Assembly (NCBI RefSeq): GCF_001543285.1
Contig: NZ_CP014164.1
Coordinates: 1,674,001 to 1,738,000, forward strand
Direction of reading: 5' to 3'
Source: Aerococcus viridans
GTDB taxonomy: Bacteria > Bacillota > Bacilli > Lactobacillales > Aerococcaceae
Length of the DNA: 64,000 nucleotides
The first letter of the stretch is position 1. Each line of letters begins with the position of its first letter. Shown here in pieces: positions 1 through 8,566 of this stretch. Below the pieces are notes generated by a model, which saw only the letters and a list, made by a program, of their open reading frames with translations, did not search any database and was not told the DNA's origin. A program made the translations under genes and the position numbers.

Positions 1-635
1 GAATAACTCAAACCATTAAGAACGGTTGGGTAAGACATCCCGTACTGTTCCATTTCTTGGTATAGTTCCGCTAAGGCGTAGATAGTGTCTACATCATAGG
101 GATTCCATAATAAGGCTTGTTGGTATGAGTCAATCGCTTCACGCCATTCATTGGCTTGAATTTGCACTTTGGCATACTCCACATACATACCCGCATAATC
201 GCGCGTAGTTGGTGATAATTCTAAACCTGTATCATTATTATAGATAAATTGGAAAAGATCTAGTTCATCATAAATACTTAAATTTTTAATATTTTTCTTA
301 GGTGTGAATTGGTCGAAATCGTCTTCCATCCGGCGAATGTATAATGACATTTCAAAATTAGCACGGACTGGGTCGACTGCCGTAATGTTGCGAATGCGTT
401 TAACGAATTCGGCATCATCTTGCATTTTAATTTCAGCAATCATTTGATTGTAATCTGTTGATTGATTCGGGAATTTTTCCGCCATCACTTCATTGAAGGC
501 TTTAATAAAAGCTTCATCGCTGGTGTGTTTGTGGTTATCTCTTAAAATTTTAGAGATAACTTGAATGCAGTAGCTGTAATCATCAGTTGGCACAGCTTGA
601 ATTCTTTGTATAAGTTTTTCTTGGTCCTTATCCAT
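1..635 (-). CDS. TPR-like protein, N-terminal part only (runs off left edge)
   Basis: An open frame begins at an ATG at 633-635 and stays open to the window edge, giving about 211 residues without a stop. An AGGAG sits 8 nt upstream of the start (644-648). The first 150 residues are acidic, mostly helical and not recognisable to me. Residues roughly 160-205 have the alternating small/aromatic pattern of tetratricopeptide repeats (EWREAIDSYQQALLWNP, then DVDTIYALAELYQEM), which usually mediate protein-protein contacts. There is no signal peptide, so a cytosolic protein is likely. The C-terminus lies outside the window, so the full domain content and function are unknown. Confidence 0.7.
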   Translation of the reverse strand, partial: MDKDQEKLIQRIQAVPTDDYSYCIQVISKILRDNHKHTSDEAFIKAFNEVMAEKFPNQSTDYNQMIAEIKMQDDAEFVKRIRNITAVDPVRANFEMSLYIRRMEDDFDQFTPKKNIKNLSIYDELDLFQFIYNNDTGLELSPTTRDYAGMYVEYAKVQIQANEWREAIDSYQQALLWNPYDVDTIYALAELYQEMEQYGMSYPTVLNGLSY

Positions 636-1003
636 AAGCTCGTCTCCTAAAGCAATAAATTTCAGCATAAAATAAGTTCTTCATTACACCAAAATTTATT
701 GTACTGTTTTTTTTGTGCTATTGAAACCAAAAAGCCTTTAAAATACTCTTTCATTTTTGATTTTAAAGTTGCGCAGTGTTGAAAATTGTATTTTTCCTGA
801 CTGTTGTAAAATACTGTATCGCATGAGATTAAAACTGGCATTGGTTATCAAAGGCCTTATTTTTCCTTAAATTATAACATATATTACAGATTTTTTACGG
901 CACAATCCCTTTCTTAAAATTAAATTATAAAAAGCCTTGAAACCGCTTGTAGAAGTTTAGTACACTATAGACATAAGTTAAATATTGCAAAGTATAAATT
1001 ATT
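636..1003. other. Divergent intergenic region between the TPR-like gene and the AraC regulator
   Basis: This 368-bp AT-rich stretch separates two divergent genes. I see no open frame with a ribosome binding site and no strong hairpin. It should hold both promoters; only the rightward one (937-966) can be proposed with any confidence. Confidence 0.5.
937..966 (+). promoter_or_regulatory. Candidate promoter of the AraC regulator
   Basis: TTGAAA at 937-942 and TACACT at 961-966 with an 18-bp spacer, ending 37 bp before the start codon. The -10 is only 4/6, so this is moderate support. Confidence 0.45.
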
Positions 1004-1966
1004 ATGACGAAAGTTAAATTAGAAGGTGAACTCTTGGAAGCAATTGCCGTTAATACATTTCAGAAACATTTATCTCTTAGCTATCATGATGAACGACGCA
1101 CAATGATGCTTAAATCTTATAATAATATCCCTTCACTTGAGCAAATTGGTATGGATCTTGCAGAATACTCTAGTATTACTGCTAGTATGCATTATCATGA
1201 CCATTTTGAAATTCTATTCTACTTAGGTAATCAATGTCAGTTTATCGTAAATGATATCAGTTACACACTTTACAATGGTGATATTATGATTATTCCACCT
1301 AACATTCCGCATTTAATGACTAGTGAAGAAGGTATTAATAATACCCGTTTTAGCTGCATGGTACCTGAGAAGTTGATTCATCAATATGCTATGGTAAATG
1401 ATAATCTTTATGAAGATATTATTCGCTTTTATAATGAACCGGGGCATTACCGTTTAGATAAAGAAAATCTGGATAAGATAATTACTCATTTAAATAAAAT
1501 TCTTACTTATAGTGATGAAGAAGTAGAAGAAACTACCTTCGCAACTGCTTTTCACCTATACCATTCATTGATGAACGTCTACCATGCGAAGAAAATCCCG
1601 TCTATGTCTGGTGATTATAAAGAGGACAAACACTTTAGTCACATCATCTACTATATCGATCAACACTTTAAAGAATCTGACTTACAATTAGACCGGATTA
1701 CAAAAGTATTTGATATTTCGCCATATTATTTATCAAAACTATTCCGTAAAGAAATGAACCAAAACTTCCACGAATATTTGATTGAGAAACGTGCCAACTA
1801 TGCTGCACAATTAATCAATCATATGAGCACCAACAAAATGTCCTTACAAGACATATCCGACGCATCCGGATTCGGTGACTACTCTACTTTCTACCGTTCA
1901 TTCAAGAAGGTATTCAACACCTCTCCGAAGAAGTATGCACAACAAAATACGCAGACTATTCTTTAA
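1004..1966 (+). CDS. AraC/XylS-family transcriptional regulator with N-terminal cupin
   Basis: This 320-residue protein has a cupin-like sensor at about residues 55-115 (MHYHDHFEILFYLGNQC, with a histidine-rich first strand) and an AraC-type double helix-turn-helix at about 210-310. The second HTH carries the family signature (DISDASGFGDYSTFYRSFKK, then FNTSPKKYA). Such proteins bind a small ligand, often a sugar, through the cupin and activate nearby operons. No sugar-utilisation genes are adjacent, so the target is unknown. There is no clear Shine-Dalgarno before the ATG; the next in-frame ATG (codon 34) would cut into the N-terminal segment before the cupin. A bidirectional terminator follows. 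Confidence 0.85.
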   Translation: MTKVKLEGELLEAIAVNTFQKHLSLSYHDERRTMMLKSYNNIPSLEQIGMDLAEYSSITASMHYHDHFEILFYLGNQCQFIVNDISYTLYNGDIMIIPPNIPHLMTSEEGINNTRFSCMVPEKLIHQYAMVNDNLYEDIIRFYNEPGHYRLDKENLDKIITHLNKILTYSDEEVEETTFATAFHLYHSLMNVYHAKKIPSMSGDYKEDKHFSHIIYYIDQHFKESDLQLDRITKVFDISPYYLSKLFRKEMNQNFHEYLIEKRANYAAQLINHMSTNKMSLQDISDASGFGDYSTFYRSFKKVFNTSPKKYAQQNTQTIL

Positions 1967-1979
1967 AATTTACAAAAAG

Positions 1980-2026
1980 AAGAACCACCCTATCCATGCC
2001 GACTAGCGCTGATAGAGTGGTTCTTT
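1980..2026. terminator. Bidirectional intrinsic terminator
   Basis: A 15-bp stem with one mismatch (1980-1994 with 2011-2025) lies between two convergent genes. T-rich tails follow on both strands. Confidence 0.8.
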
Positions 2027-2037
2027 TGTTATATATC

Positions 2038-2733
2038 CTATTGGTCAGGTTGGTCATCGTCAGATTTATTTCTAAAATCTAAGATATCATGGACGTCGCC
2101 AAGTGTTGTGTCGCTGTCTTGGTTGTTATCGCCGTCTTCTTTAACGTCATCTTCCTCTTCATCAGCTCTACTGTATGATGGTTCTGCCTCAGGCATATCC
2201 AGATTATAGCGGTCATGGATATTTTGCGAGAATTCTTCATAAGAAATCACTTTAACAAATGAATCTGGTGTAAATCGTGGTCGGTATGCCTCTGGAAAAT
2301 CATCAAATTCAGACATTGAGAATAAGAAGCTCTCCCTTTGTTCTGGTGTTAGCGTAGTAAAATAAGCTAATGGAATCATATCGTCAGTTAAACGTTTGTT
2401 TCGTAGACGTTTGATAAAATGCACAATATTATTTAAATCATGGTAATAGGCAAAATATAGGGCTGACTGTCGTCCTTCAATTGGTGTTTGTGCATAGTTG
2501 ATGAGTAAGTTTAATAAGGCCTGTTTTTCAAGTTCATTTCTAGCCTCAAACCCTTCATAAGTTGTGCGAATCATGTATGGTTGGTCTAAAGCTACTTCGG
2601 CCAGTTTGGAATCATCATCATAAATTTTCAAAATCCGATGTTTTGACCCATCCTTGTATTCTTTGCTAGCTACATAGTAGTTTTCTATAAATCCTAAATT
2701 GATCAGCTTTGAATATAATTCATCTGTTCTCAC
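2038..2733 (-). CDS. Hypothetical protein with acidic C-terminal tail
   Basis: I do not recognise this 231-residue protein. It starts with GTG, preceded by GGAGGG 5 nt upstream. The first 180 residues look globular, with mixed charged and aromatic residues and no membrane segment or signal peptide. The last 50 residues are a low-complexity Asp/Glu-rich tail (ADEEEDDVKEDGDNNQDSD), likely disordered, followed by a short helical motif (DVHDILDFRNK). An acidic tail of this kind often mimics nucleic acid or docks on a basic partner, but nothing here identifies the partner. It is separated from the downstream regulator by a terminator and is probably monocistronic. Confidence 0.65.
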   Translation of the reverse strand: MRTDELYSKLINLGFIENYYVASKEYKDGSKHRILKIYDDDSKLAEVALDQPYMIRTTYEGFEARNELEKQALLNLLINYAQTPIEGRQSALYFAYYHDLNNIVHFIKRLRNKRLTDDMIPLAYFTTLTPEQRESFLFSMSEFDDFPEAYRPRFTPDSFVKVISYEEFSQNIHDRYNLDMPEAEPSYSRADEEEDDVKEDGDNNQDSDTTLGDVHDILDFRNKSDDDQPDQ

Positions 2734-2808
2734 ACTAGCCCTCCGTTCGTATTGCTATCATTCTTATGATATATATATTTATTATACATGATTATTGGAA
2801 CAAAAAGG

Positions 2809-3741
2809 CTAATTGTTGATACTAGAATTTTTCCCTTTCAAAGCACGCGCTCTTAGTTTAGCAATTCGAGACTGTTTTCTCCTCACTTCAAAGGAGAATC
2901 CGCGCCCAGTCACTTCAGATACAGGCGACACATACATAAAAGCATTCGCATCCATTTCAGTTACCTGGTTTTTCAACCGTAATAATTCTTCACGGTCAAC
3001 AACTGTTGTAATCACCGCACGTGATTTCTTGGTATAGCCACCCTTAGCCGTATAGATTGTTGTCGCACGGGCCAATTCTATCAAAATAAAATCGTTGATT
3101 TCACCAGCCATTTCTGACGTAATATTCACGTTGTATCTTGCAGAACCACCAGTGATAACGCGGTCGACAACGACATTGGCCAGTAGGACCCCGATTGTGG
3201 CATACAAACCACTTTCAATCCCAAATACCACCATATTCGCAAGCAAGATGGTCATATCGGAAATCATGACCCCTGTCGCAAAGGTGATAGGTAGGTACAT
3301 GTTCATTATTTTGGCAATAATATCTACCCCACCAGTTGTGGCTCCGGCATTAAAAACTAGGCCGACACCAATTGAAAGGAGGACTTGTCCCAAAATCAAG
3401 TTGACCATGGGATCATCAGCAACTGCCCCTGTAACTGGTACAAACCGTTCGAATAAGGCATAAAAGCCTGAATAGAGAATGACAGAATACAGGGTTGTTC
3501 CACCAAACTCCTTACCAATCACCATAATCCCAATGACCAGTAAGACTATATTAATAGCAAAAAGAATCACTGAATAAGGTAGCGGAATAAAAGGTGCCAA
3601 TACCTGCGCCATACCTCCAGTACCCCCACCGACAAGGGAATCCGGTACTAAGAAGAAATACAAACCAATGGTCATGCCTAAAGTCCCCAAAGTGATGATG
3701 AATAATTGCTGAATATCTATAGCTGCTAATACTTTTTTCAA
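2809..3741 (-). CDS. YitT-family membrane protein (DUF161 plus DUF2179)
   Basis: The start is best placed at a TTG at 3739-3741, because AGAGAGG lies 7-8 nt upstream; this gives 310 residues and removes an unconvincing N-terminal extension. The N-terminal two thirds hold five or six hydrophobic segments with the glycine-rich YitT signature (LVPDSLVGGGTGGMAQVL; GATTGGVDIIAKIMN). A C-terminal soluble domain (about residues 220-290) matches DUF2179, with TIYTAKGGYTKKSRAVITTV and a VTEMDANAFMYVSPVSEVTG end. These are polytopic proteins common in Firmicutes whose substrate is not established. The gene stands alone. Confidence 0.85.
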   Translation of the reverse strand: MKKVLAAIDIQQLFIITLGTLGMTIGLYFFLVPDSLVGGGTGGMAQVLAPFIPLPYSVILFAINIVLLVIGIMVIGKEFGGTTLYSVILYSGFYALFERFVPVTGAVADDPMVNLILGQVLLSIGVGLVFNAGATTGGVDIIAKIMNMYLPITFATGVMISDMTILLANMVVFGIESGLYATIGVLLANVVVDRVITGGSARYNVNITSEMAGEINDFILIELARATTIYTAKGGYTKKSRAVITTVVDREELLRLKNQVTEMDANAFMYVSPVSEVTGRGFSFEVRRKQSRIAKLRARALKGKNSSINN

Positions 3742-3855
3742 TTTAATACCTCTCTTTTTTGTCCAATCTAATACACAAAATATAACAAAATACCCCTGGG
3801 CAATCAATCAGTGACCCTCATTGTTTACATTACAAATTAAAGCTTGTGATAAAAG

Positions 3856-3884
3856 TTGACAAAGTGATAATTTCAAATTAAAAT
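3856..3884 (+). promoter_or_regulatory. Strong sigma-A-type promoter for the amino-acid ABC ATPase
   Basis: A perfect TTGACA (3856-3861), a 17-bp spacer and TAAAAT (3879-3884) lie about 70 bp before the gene. Confidence 0.8.
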
Positions 3885-3953
3885 ACCATTAAATTTATCA
3901 ATCGAAAATATACGAATAGATGAATAAGAATTAAATCCGAGAGGGATGAGAAA

Positions 3954-4700
3954 ATGGCTGAAACAACAGCAACTGCAAAAGTTATTGTAAATGATTTAAA
4001 GAAAAGCTTCGGTAAAAATGAGGTCCTTAAAGGGATCGACTTAACCATTAACCAAGGTGAGGTAGTTTGTATCATCGGACCATCAGGGTCTGGTAAATCA
4101 ACATTCTTACGTTGTTTAAACCGTTTAGAAGACATCAACGGTGGTGAAGTTTTAGTAGATGGCACAAATATTGCCGACAAATCTATTGATATTAATAAAG
4201 CCCGCCAAAATATCGGCATGGTATTCCAACACTTTAACCTGTTCCCACATTTAAGCGTTTTGGAGAATATTACCCTAGCGCCAACTGAATTAGGTAAGGC
4301 ACAAAAAGATGCCAGCAAAGAACAAGCTTTGTCTTTATTAGAACAAGTAGGCTTAGCGGATAAAGCAGAAGCTTTTCCAAACTCTTTATCTGGTGGACAA
4401 AAACAACGTGTGGCCATCGCCCGCGCTTTAGCAATGAATCCTGACATCATGCTGTTTGATGAACCAACATCAGCACTTGACCCAGAGATGGTTGGTGACG
4501 TATTAAACGTTATGAAGGACCTTGCTAAAGAAGGTATGACCATGGTCGTTGTAACACATGAGATGGGCTTTGCCCGTGAAGTAGCTGACCGCGTAATCTT
4601 CATGGACGGCGGATATGTTGTTGAAGAAGGTAAACCTGAAGACATCTTCAGTAACCCACAACACAACCGTACAAAAGAATTCTTAGACAAAGTTTTATAA
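3954..4700 (+). CDS. Polar amino acid ABC transporter ATP-binding protein (GlnQ/ArtM type)
   Basis: This is a 248-residue ABC ATPase. It shows Walker A (GPSGSGKST, about residues 43-51), Q-loop ([10 protein letters not shown]), signature LSGGQKQR, Walker B (IMLFDEP) and the switch histidine (VVTHEMGFA). The NLFPH and [12 protein letters not shown] motifs are characteristic of the polar-amino-acid uptake family (glutamine, arginine, cystine). It should energise amino acid import at the inner face of the membrane. The puzzling point is context: it has its own strong promoter and terminator, but no permease or binding-protein gene is adjacent, so its membrane partner must be encoded elsewhere. 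AGAGGG lies 8 nt before the ATG. Confidence 0.92.
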   Translation: MAETTATAKVIVNDLKKSFGKNEVLKGIDLTINQGEVVCIIGPSGSGKSTFLRCLNRLEDINGGEVLVDGTNIADKSIDINKARQNIGMVFQHFNLFPHLSVLENITLAPTELGKAQKDASKEQALSLLEQVGLADKAEAFPNSLSGGQKQRVAIARALAMNPDIMLFDEPTSALDPEMVGDVLNVMKDLAKEGMTMVVVTHEMGFAREVADRVIFMDGGYVVEEGKPEDIFSNPQHNRTKEFLDKVL

Positions 4701-4711
4701 TTTATTGTTAA

Positions 4712-4754
4712 AGAAAAAAGGTATGTGATGTTTTCTATCACATACCTTTTTCTT
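4712..4754. terminator. Intrinsic terminator after the ABC ATPase
   Basis: AAAAAGGTATGTGAT pairs perfectly with ATCACATACCTTTTT around a 7-nt loop. Poly-T on one strand and poly-A on the other suggest it also serves the convergent GNAT gene. Confidence 0.85.
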
Positions 4755-4769
4755 TATTCACTTTAAACA

Positions 4770-5309
4770 CTATCTTACAGCACCATACAAGGCCATGTCC
4801 GAAATACCTGAATTATTAGCTAAAGCTGCTTTTCGTAGCCCTTCATATTCGAAGTTTAAGGCTAAAGCCAATTGTCTGTCAGCTTCATTTCGACTATCTT
4901 GATCAAAAGACAAACGGTTCATTTGCACTTCTTTAAACAAGAAATGCACAATATTTTCTAAGGCTTCCTTGGCCAACCCCTGGTCTTTATAGGCTTGACC
5001 CATACAGAAGGTTAAGTCTGCAGCCTGGGTGTCTTTATGCACTTCAGCCACTGCGATTTCTCCTATTGCTTCTCCAGAAGCTTTGTCTTCCACACACCAT
5101 CTGTAGGTTTTACTTCTGTCCTTTCGTTTATCCCATTTCTCTAAAATACTCTTACTATCAGAAACGGATTGGTGCTTGTCCCATGTAACAAATTCTGTAT
5201 CTGCCGTATTCCCTGCCCAATTCTTGAACATGTCTTTGGCATCACTTGTTTTGAACTTACGTAACAATAGATGTTGTGTTTCTATTGTCTTGGTTCCTTT
5301 ATGATTCAT
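4770..5309 (-). CDS. GNAT-family N-acetyltransferase (RimJ/RimL-like)
   Basis: This 179-residue protein begins with the typical RimJ/RimL opening (TIETQHLLLRKFKTSDAKDM). It continues through a central acetyl-CoA region (LTFCMGQAYKDQGLAKEALENIV, about residues 99-121) and ends with NRLSFDQDSRNEADRQLA before LNFEYEGLRK. Members transfer acetyl groups to N-terminal amines, ribosomal proteins or small molecules; the acceptor here cannot be told. The canonical Q/RxxGxG/A loop appears as KDQGLA, so acetyl-CoA binding is plausible. AGGGG lies 6 nt before the ATG. Single gene, convergent with the ABC ATPase. Confidence 0.85.
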   Translation of the reverse strand: MNHKGTKTIETQHLLLRKFKTSDAKDMFKNWAGNTADTEFVTWDKHQSVSDSKSILEKWDKRKDRSKTYRWCVEDKASGEAIGEIAVAEVHKDTQAADLTFCMGQAYKDQGLAKEALENIVHFLFKEVQMNRLSFDQDSRNEADRQLALALNFEYEGLRKAALANNSGISDMALYGAVR

Positions 5310-5440
5310 AACTAACCCCTACTCACGATTTACTTGAAAATTCATGTAATCGATTCATATTTCCCAATCTATTATAGCATGTTTTTCTAATGTAAAAATA
5401 GGATTGTGAACTTTTTAGACATTCGAAACAAATTTAGTAC

Positions 5441-5469
5441 TTGTTTATCCCTGGTTTATGCCTTATAAT
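5441..5469 (+). promoter_or_regulatory. Promoter of trhO
   Basis: TTGTTT (5441-5446), a 17-bp spacer and a perfect TATAAT (5464-5469), about 50 bp before the start codon. Confidence 0.75.
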
Positions 5470-5521
5470 GTAATCCGTAAAAACTCGCAGTCATACCTGC
5501 AATATGATGGAGGAATAATAA

Positions 5522-6490
5522 ATGAATAACAACGAATTCCAGGTACTACTTTACTACAAATATGTACCTATTAAAGATGCGGAGCAATTCGCAAAAGACG
5601 AATTGCAATTCTGTAAATCAATCGGCTTAAAAGGCCGTATTTTAATTGGTGATGAAGGGATCAACGGTACTGTATCTGGTCCAAAAGAAGCAACTGAACG
5701 CTACATGGACCACATGCATGCTATGGAAGAATTTTCTGACCTATGGTTTAAAATTAACGAAGCGGATGACTACGCACACAAAAAAATGTTCGTACGTTAC
5801 CGTAAAGAAATCGTTTCTTTAAACTTAGAAGAAGATTTAAACCCTAACGAATTATCTGGGACCCACTTAGATCCAGCTGAATTCCGTGAAGCAATGTTAG
5901 ATGAAGATACTGTTTTATTAGATACACGAAACGACTATGAGTATGATCTTGGTCACTTCAAAGGCGCTATCCGCCCTGATATCCGTAACTTCCGCGAATT
6001 ACCTGAATGGGTACGCGAAAACAAAGAAAAATTCATGGACAAAAAAGTCCTTGTTTACTGTACTGGTGGCGTACGTTGTGAGAAATTCTCAGGTTGGATG
6101 ATCCGTGAAGGTATCGAAAACGTTAGCCAATTAAACGGTGGTATCGAAAACTACGGCCAAGACGAAGAAACACGTGGCGACTTATGGGAAGGGAAAATGT
6201 ACGTCTTTGACGACCGCATCTCTGTACCAATCAACCACGTTGACCCATCAATCGTTGGTAAAGACTACTTCGACGGTACACCATGTGAGCGTTACGTAAA
6301 CTGTGGTAACCCAGAATGTAACAAACAAATCTTAGCTTCAGAAGAAAACCAAGAAAAACATCTTGGTGGTTGTACACACGAATGCCGTGTTCACCCACGC
6401 AACCGTTACGTACAAGCTAAAGGTTGGTCTCACGATGAAATCGTTGCACGTTTAGCAGCAATCGGTGAACAATTAACCGTAGAAGCCTAA
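5522..6490 (+). CDS. trhO: tRNA uridine(34) hydroxylase, rhodanese family (YceA/UPF0176)
   Basis: The 322-residue protein has the three parts of the TrhO family. An N-terminal acylphosphatase-like domain holds [19 protein letters not shown] (residues ~35-53). A rhodanese domain (~120-230) carries the cysteine active loop [15 protein letters not shown] cysteine-rich C-terminal segment contains [15 protein letters not shown] and [11 protein letters not shown]. The enzyme hydroxylates U34 of certain tRNAs to ho5U using prephenate-independent oxygen chemistry. It has its own promoter, GGAGG-type ribosome binding site and terminator. Codon use is strongly biased to the favoured set (GGT, CGT, AAC, TTC), suggesting high expression. 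Confidence 0.93.
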   Translation: MNNNEFQVLLYYKYVPIKDAEQFAKDELQFCKSIGLKGRILIGDEGINGTVSGPKEATERYMDHMHAMEEFSDLWFKINEADDYAHKKMFVRYRKEIVSLNLEEDLNPNELSGTHLDPAEFREAMLDEDTVLLDTRNDYEYDLGHFKGAIRPDIRNFRELPEWVRENKEKFMDKKVLVYCTGGVRCEKFSGWMIREGIENVSQLNGGIENYGQDEETRGDLWEGKMYVFDDRISVPINHVDPSIVGKDYFDGTPCERYVNCGNPECNKQILASEENQEKHLGGCTHECRVHPRNRYVQAKGWSHDEIVARLAAIGEQLTVEA

Positions 6491-6500
6491 TTTAGAAATC

Positions 6501-6534
6501 AAAAGACCGCTAGGAAAACCCTGGCGGTCTTTTT
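6501..6534 (+). terminator. Intrinsic terminator of trhO
   Basis: AAAAGACCGC pairs with GCGGTCTTTT and is followed by T-rich sequence. Confidence 0.88.
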
Positions 6535-6825
6535 GCGTCTACAGAAAGAGGATATTATTCATGATGAGTCCATCATCACACCTTGGTGAGCTAGTGGGCC
6601 TAACCACTACAATCTAATTTATACTGATGATTTTGAATCATCCCCAACATTTATGAAAGATCATTTTATATCATAATGGTCGAAGACTTTCTAAACTACA
6701 ATTGCATGGGTTCAATCAAGTCGAGTTTGCTCGACCAGTTCAAGTCCACTTCAGCCTAAGTTGCACCACACTGCGTGTGGTACTGCCTTAGACTCCCATC
6801 ATTATTGAGCTGAACGGTCTCGCTC
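6535..6825. other. Unexplained non-coding stretch with small hairpins
   Basis: Nearly 300 bp lie between the trhO terminator and the end of the leftward ABC operon with no convincing gene. It holds a perfect 7-bp hairpin with a 3-nt loop (6765-6781) nested inside a 5-bp outer stem (6756-6760 with 6787-6791). A second short inverted repeat (GTCGAG/CTCGAC) lies at about 6719-6734. There is no U-tail, so these are not ordinary terminators. The base composition is less AT-rich than other spacers here. It could be a 3' untranslated region, a small RNA, or decayed mobile DNA. Confidence 0.35.
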
Positions 6826-7629
6826 TCATCCTAGTATTAAAGCGTCATCGTTTAATGCACGTCCTGATTGTTTTTTGAACATGTCTAATAATTGTTGTAC
6901 GGTTAATTGTTTCTTCTCTTCACCAGAGATATCAATCAAGATGCGACCATTGTCCATCATCAACAGGCGGTTACCCATTTGGATGGCTTGTTCCATATCA
7001 TGTGTAATCATCAAGGCTGTTAATTGGTCTCGTTGGATCACTTCTTCAGTTAATTTTAAAACCATGTCCGACGTTTTAGGGTCTAAGGCGGCTGTATGCT
7101 CATCTAATAGTAAGACTTTTGGCCTTTTCAAAGTTGCCATCAATAATGTTAATGCTTGACGTTGTCCACCAGAAAGCAAGCCAACTTCAGCAGTTAATCT
7201 ATTTTCTAAACCTAAGTCCAATAGTTTCAAGGCTTCTTTAAATTCTTCACGTTGCTTGTTGTTGACCCCTCGTCCAAATCCAAATGAGTGTCCGCGACGG
7301 TCTGCAATAGCCATGTTTTCTTCGATAGTTAACCGGCTAGCAGTTCCCATCCGTGTGTCTTGGAATACGCGTGATACTAGGCCTGCCCGTTTGTTGGCAT
7401 TTAGGTTAGTCACGTCTTTATCTTCAATTTTAATAGTTCCTTGGTCTACCAACAGCGAACCGGCAATGGCATTTAGGAAAGTCGATTTTCCGGCCCCGTT
7501 ACCCCCAATAACGGTGATGAAATCACCTTTTTCCACCTTTAGGTCGATTCCTTTTAATACGTGGTTTTCGTTTGGTGTTTTAGCTTCAAATGTTTTATGT
7601 ATATTTTGTAATGTTAATACGCTAGTCAT
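6826..7629 (-). CDS. ABC transporter ATP-binding protein, TrpXYZ-type importer
   Basis: This 267-residue ATPase has Walker A (GGNGAGKST), the signature LSGGQRQALTLLMAT, Walker B (VLLLDEHTAALDP) and the switch histidine (MITHDMEQA). The unusual LLDEHTAALDP Walker B and the DTRMGTASRLTIEENMAIADRRG stretch place it in COG1101, the ATPase of importers annotated as tryptophan/tyrosine or uncharacterised. It is the last gene of a three-gene leftward operon, 15 bp after the permease, with AAAGGAG 8 nt before its ATG. It should power import of the ligand bound by the lipoprotein encoded at 8567-9529. Confidence 0.9.
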   Translation of the reverse strand: MTSVLTLQNIHKTFEAKTPNENHVLKGIDLKVEKGDFITVIGGNGAGKSTFLNAIAGSLLVDQGTIKIEDKDVTNLNANKRAGLVSRVFQDTRMGTASRLTIEENMAIADRRGHSFGFGRGVNNKQREEFKEALKLLDLGLENRLTAEVGLLSGGQRQALTLLMATLKRPKVLLLDEHTAALDPKTSDMVLKLTEEVIQRDQLTALMITHDMEQAIQMGNRLLMMDNGRILIDISGEEKKQLTVQQLLDMFKKQSGRALNDDALILG

Positions 7630-7644
7630 TGGTCAATCTCCTTT

Positions 7645-8544
7645 CTATGCTTCTTTGGTTGTGATTGAGTTTTTCATGACTTTTTTACCGTGTTGACGAA
7701 CAGCTGGTACCCCAAGCGCTACGGCTAGGATTAAGGCTGAGAATAGACGGACGTCGTTTGGATTGAAGTTTAGTTCTAATACCAATAGTAATAGTAAGCG
7801 GTAAATGATTGACCCTAATACAATCGCTAATAAGCGTTTAACAAAGGTGATGTTATTCCCGATGGCTTCACCAATGACTACTGAGGCTAAACCGATAACC
7901 ATTGCCCCAACCCCCATGTTGACATCTGCATAGCCGTTATTTTGCGCTAATAAACCACCTGATAAACCAACTAATCCATTGGCTACCATGAAGCCGATAA
8001 TCTTTGTCCAGTCTGTATTGATCCCGTTGGCTTCACTCATCATATAGTTATCACCTGTAGCACGAATGGCTAAACCAATTTGCGTATCAAAAAACCATTT
8101 CAGTAAGGCCACGATGGCTACAACAACGATTAAACCAATAACGATAACTGCTAAAGTCTTGTCTTCAATCACTTGACGCATTTGAGTGACCAAGGTATTT
8201 TGACTTAATAATGGCAAGTTGGCTTGACCTAAAATACGTAGGTTAATAGAGTACAAACCAGTCATGGTGATGATAGATGCAATCAAAGCTGGTACTTTCA
8301 ATTTCGTATGCAATAAACCAGTGATTAGTCCAGCAGCTGCCCCAATGATAAATGATAGTAAGGTGGCCATCCAAGGTTCCATGGCAAATTCAAAAATTAA
8401 CCGTGATACCAAGGCTGCCCCTAAAGAAAACGACCCTTCCACTGTCATATCGGCCACATTTAGGATTCGGTAAGTTAAGTAAACCCCCATCGCCAATAAT
8501 CCCCATAACAATCCTTCTGATATACTGCCTAAAATAACACTCAT
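7645..8544 (-). CDS. ABC transporter permease, TrpXYZ-type importer
   Basis: The start is set at the ATG at 8542-8544, where AGAGAGG lies 8 nt upstream; the open frame extends further but lacks a ribosome binding site. The 299-residue product is an integral membrane protein of the branched-chain/ribose permease fold with about eight or nine hydrophobic segments. It begins SVILGSISEGLLWGLLAMGV and has the conserved NVADMTVEGSFSLGAA segment and an IRATGDNYMMSEANGI cytoplasmic loop expected to touch the ATPase. These are features of COG4120. It lies between the binding protein and ATPase genes with short spacers. Confidence 0.9.
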   Translation of the reverse strand: MSVILGSISEGLLWGLLAMGVYLTYRILNVADMTVEGSFSLGAALVSRLIFEFAMEPWMATLLSFIIGAAAGLITGLLHTKLKVPALIASIITMTGLYSINLRILGQANLPLLSQNTLVTQMRQVIEDKTLAVIVIGLIVVVAIVALLKWFFDTQIGLAIRATGDNYMMSEANGINTDWTKIIGFMVANGLVGLSGGLLAQNNGYADVNMGVGAMVIGLASVVIGEAIGNNITFVKRLLAIVLGSIIYRLLLLLVLELNFNPNDVRLFSALILAVALGVPAVRQHGKKVMKNSITTKEA

Positions 8545-8566
8545 GTTAAAATCCTCTCTCTTCCCT

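Noticed and set aside
3878..4741. Long open frame on the minus strand (287 codons) opposite the amino-acid ABC ATPase
   Set aside because: It is antisense to a gene with complete ABC motifs, a consensus promoter and a terminator, and its own translation has no recognisable protein character.
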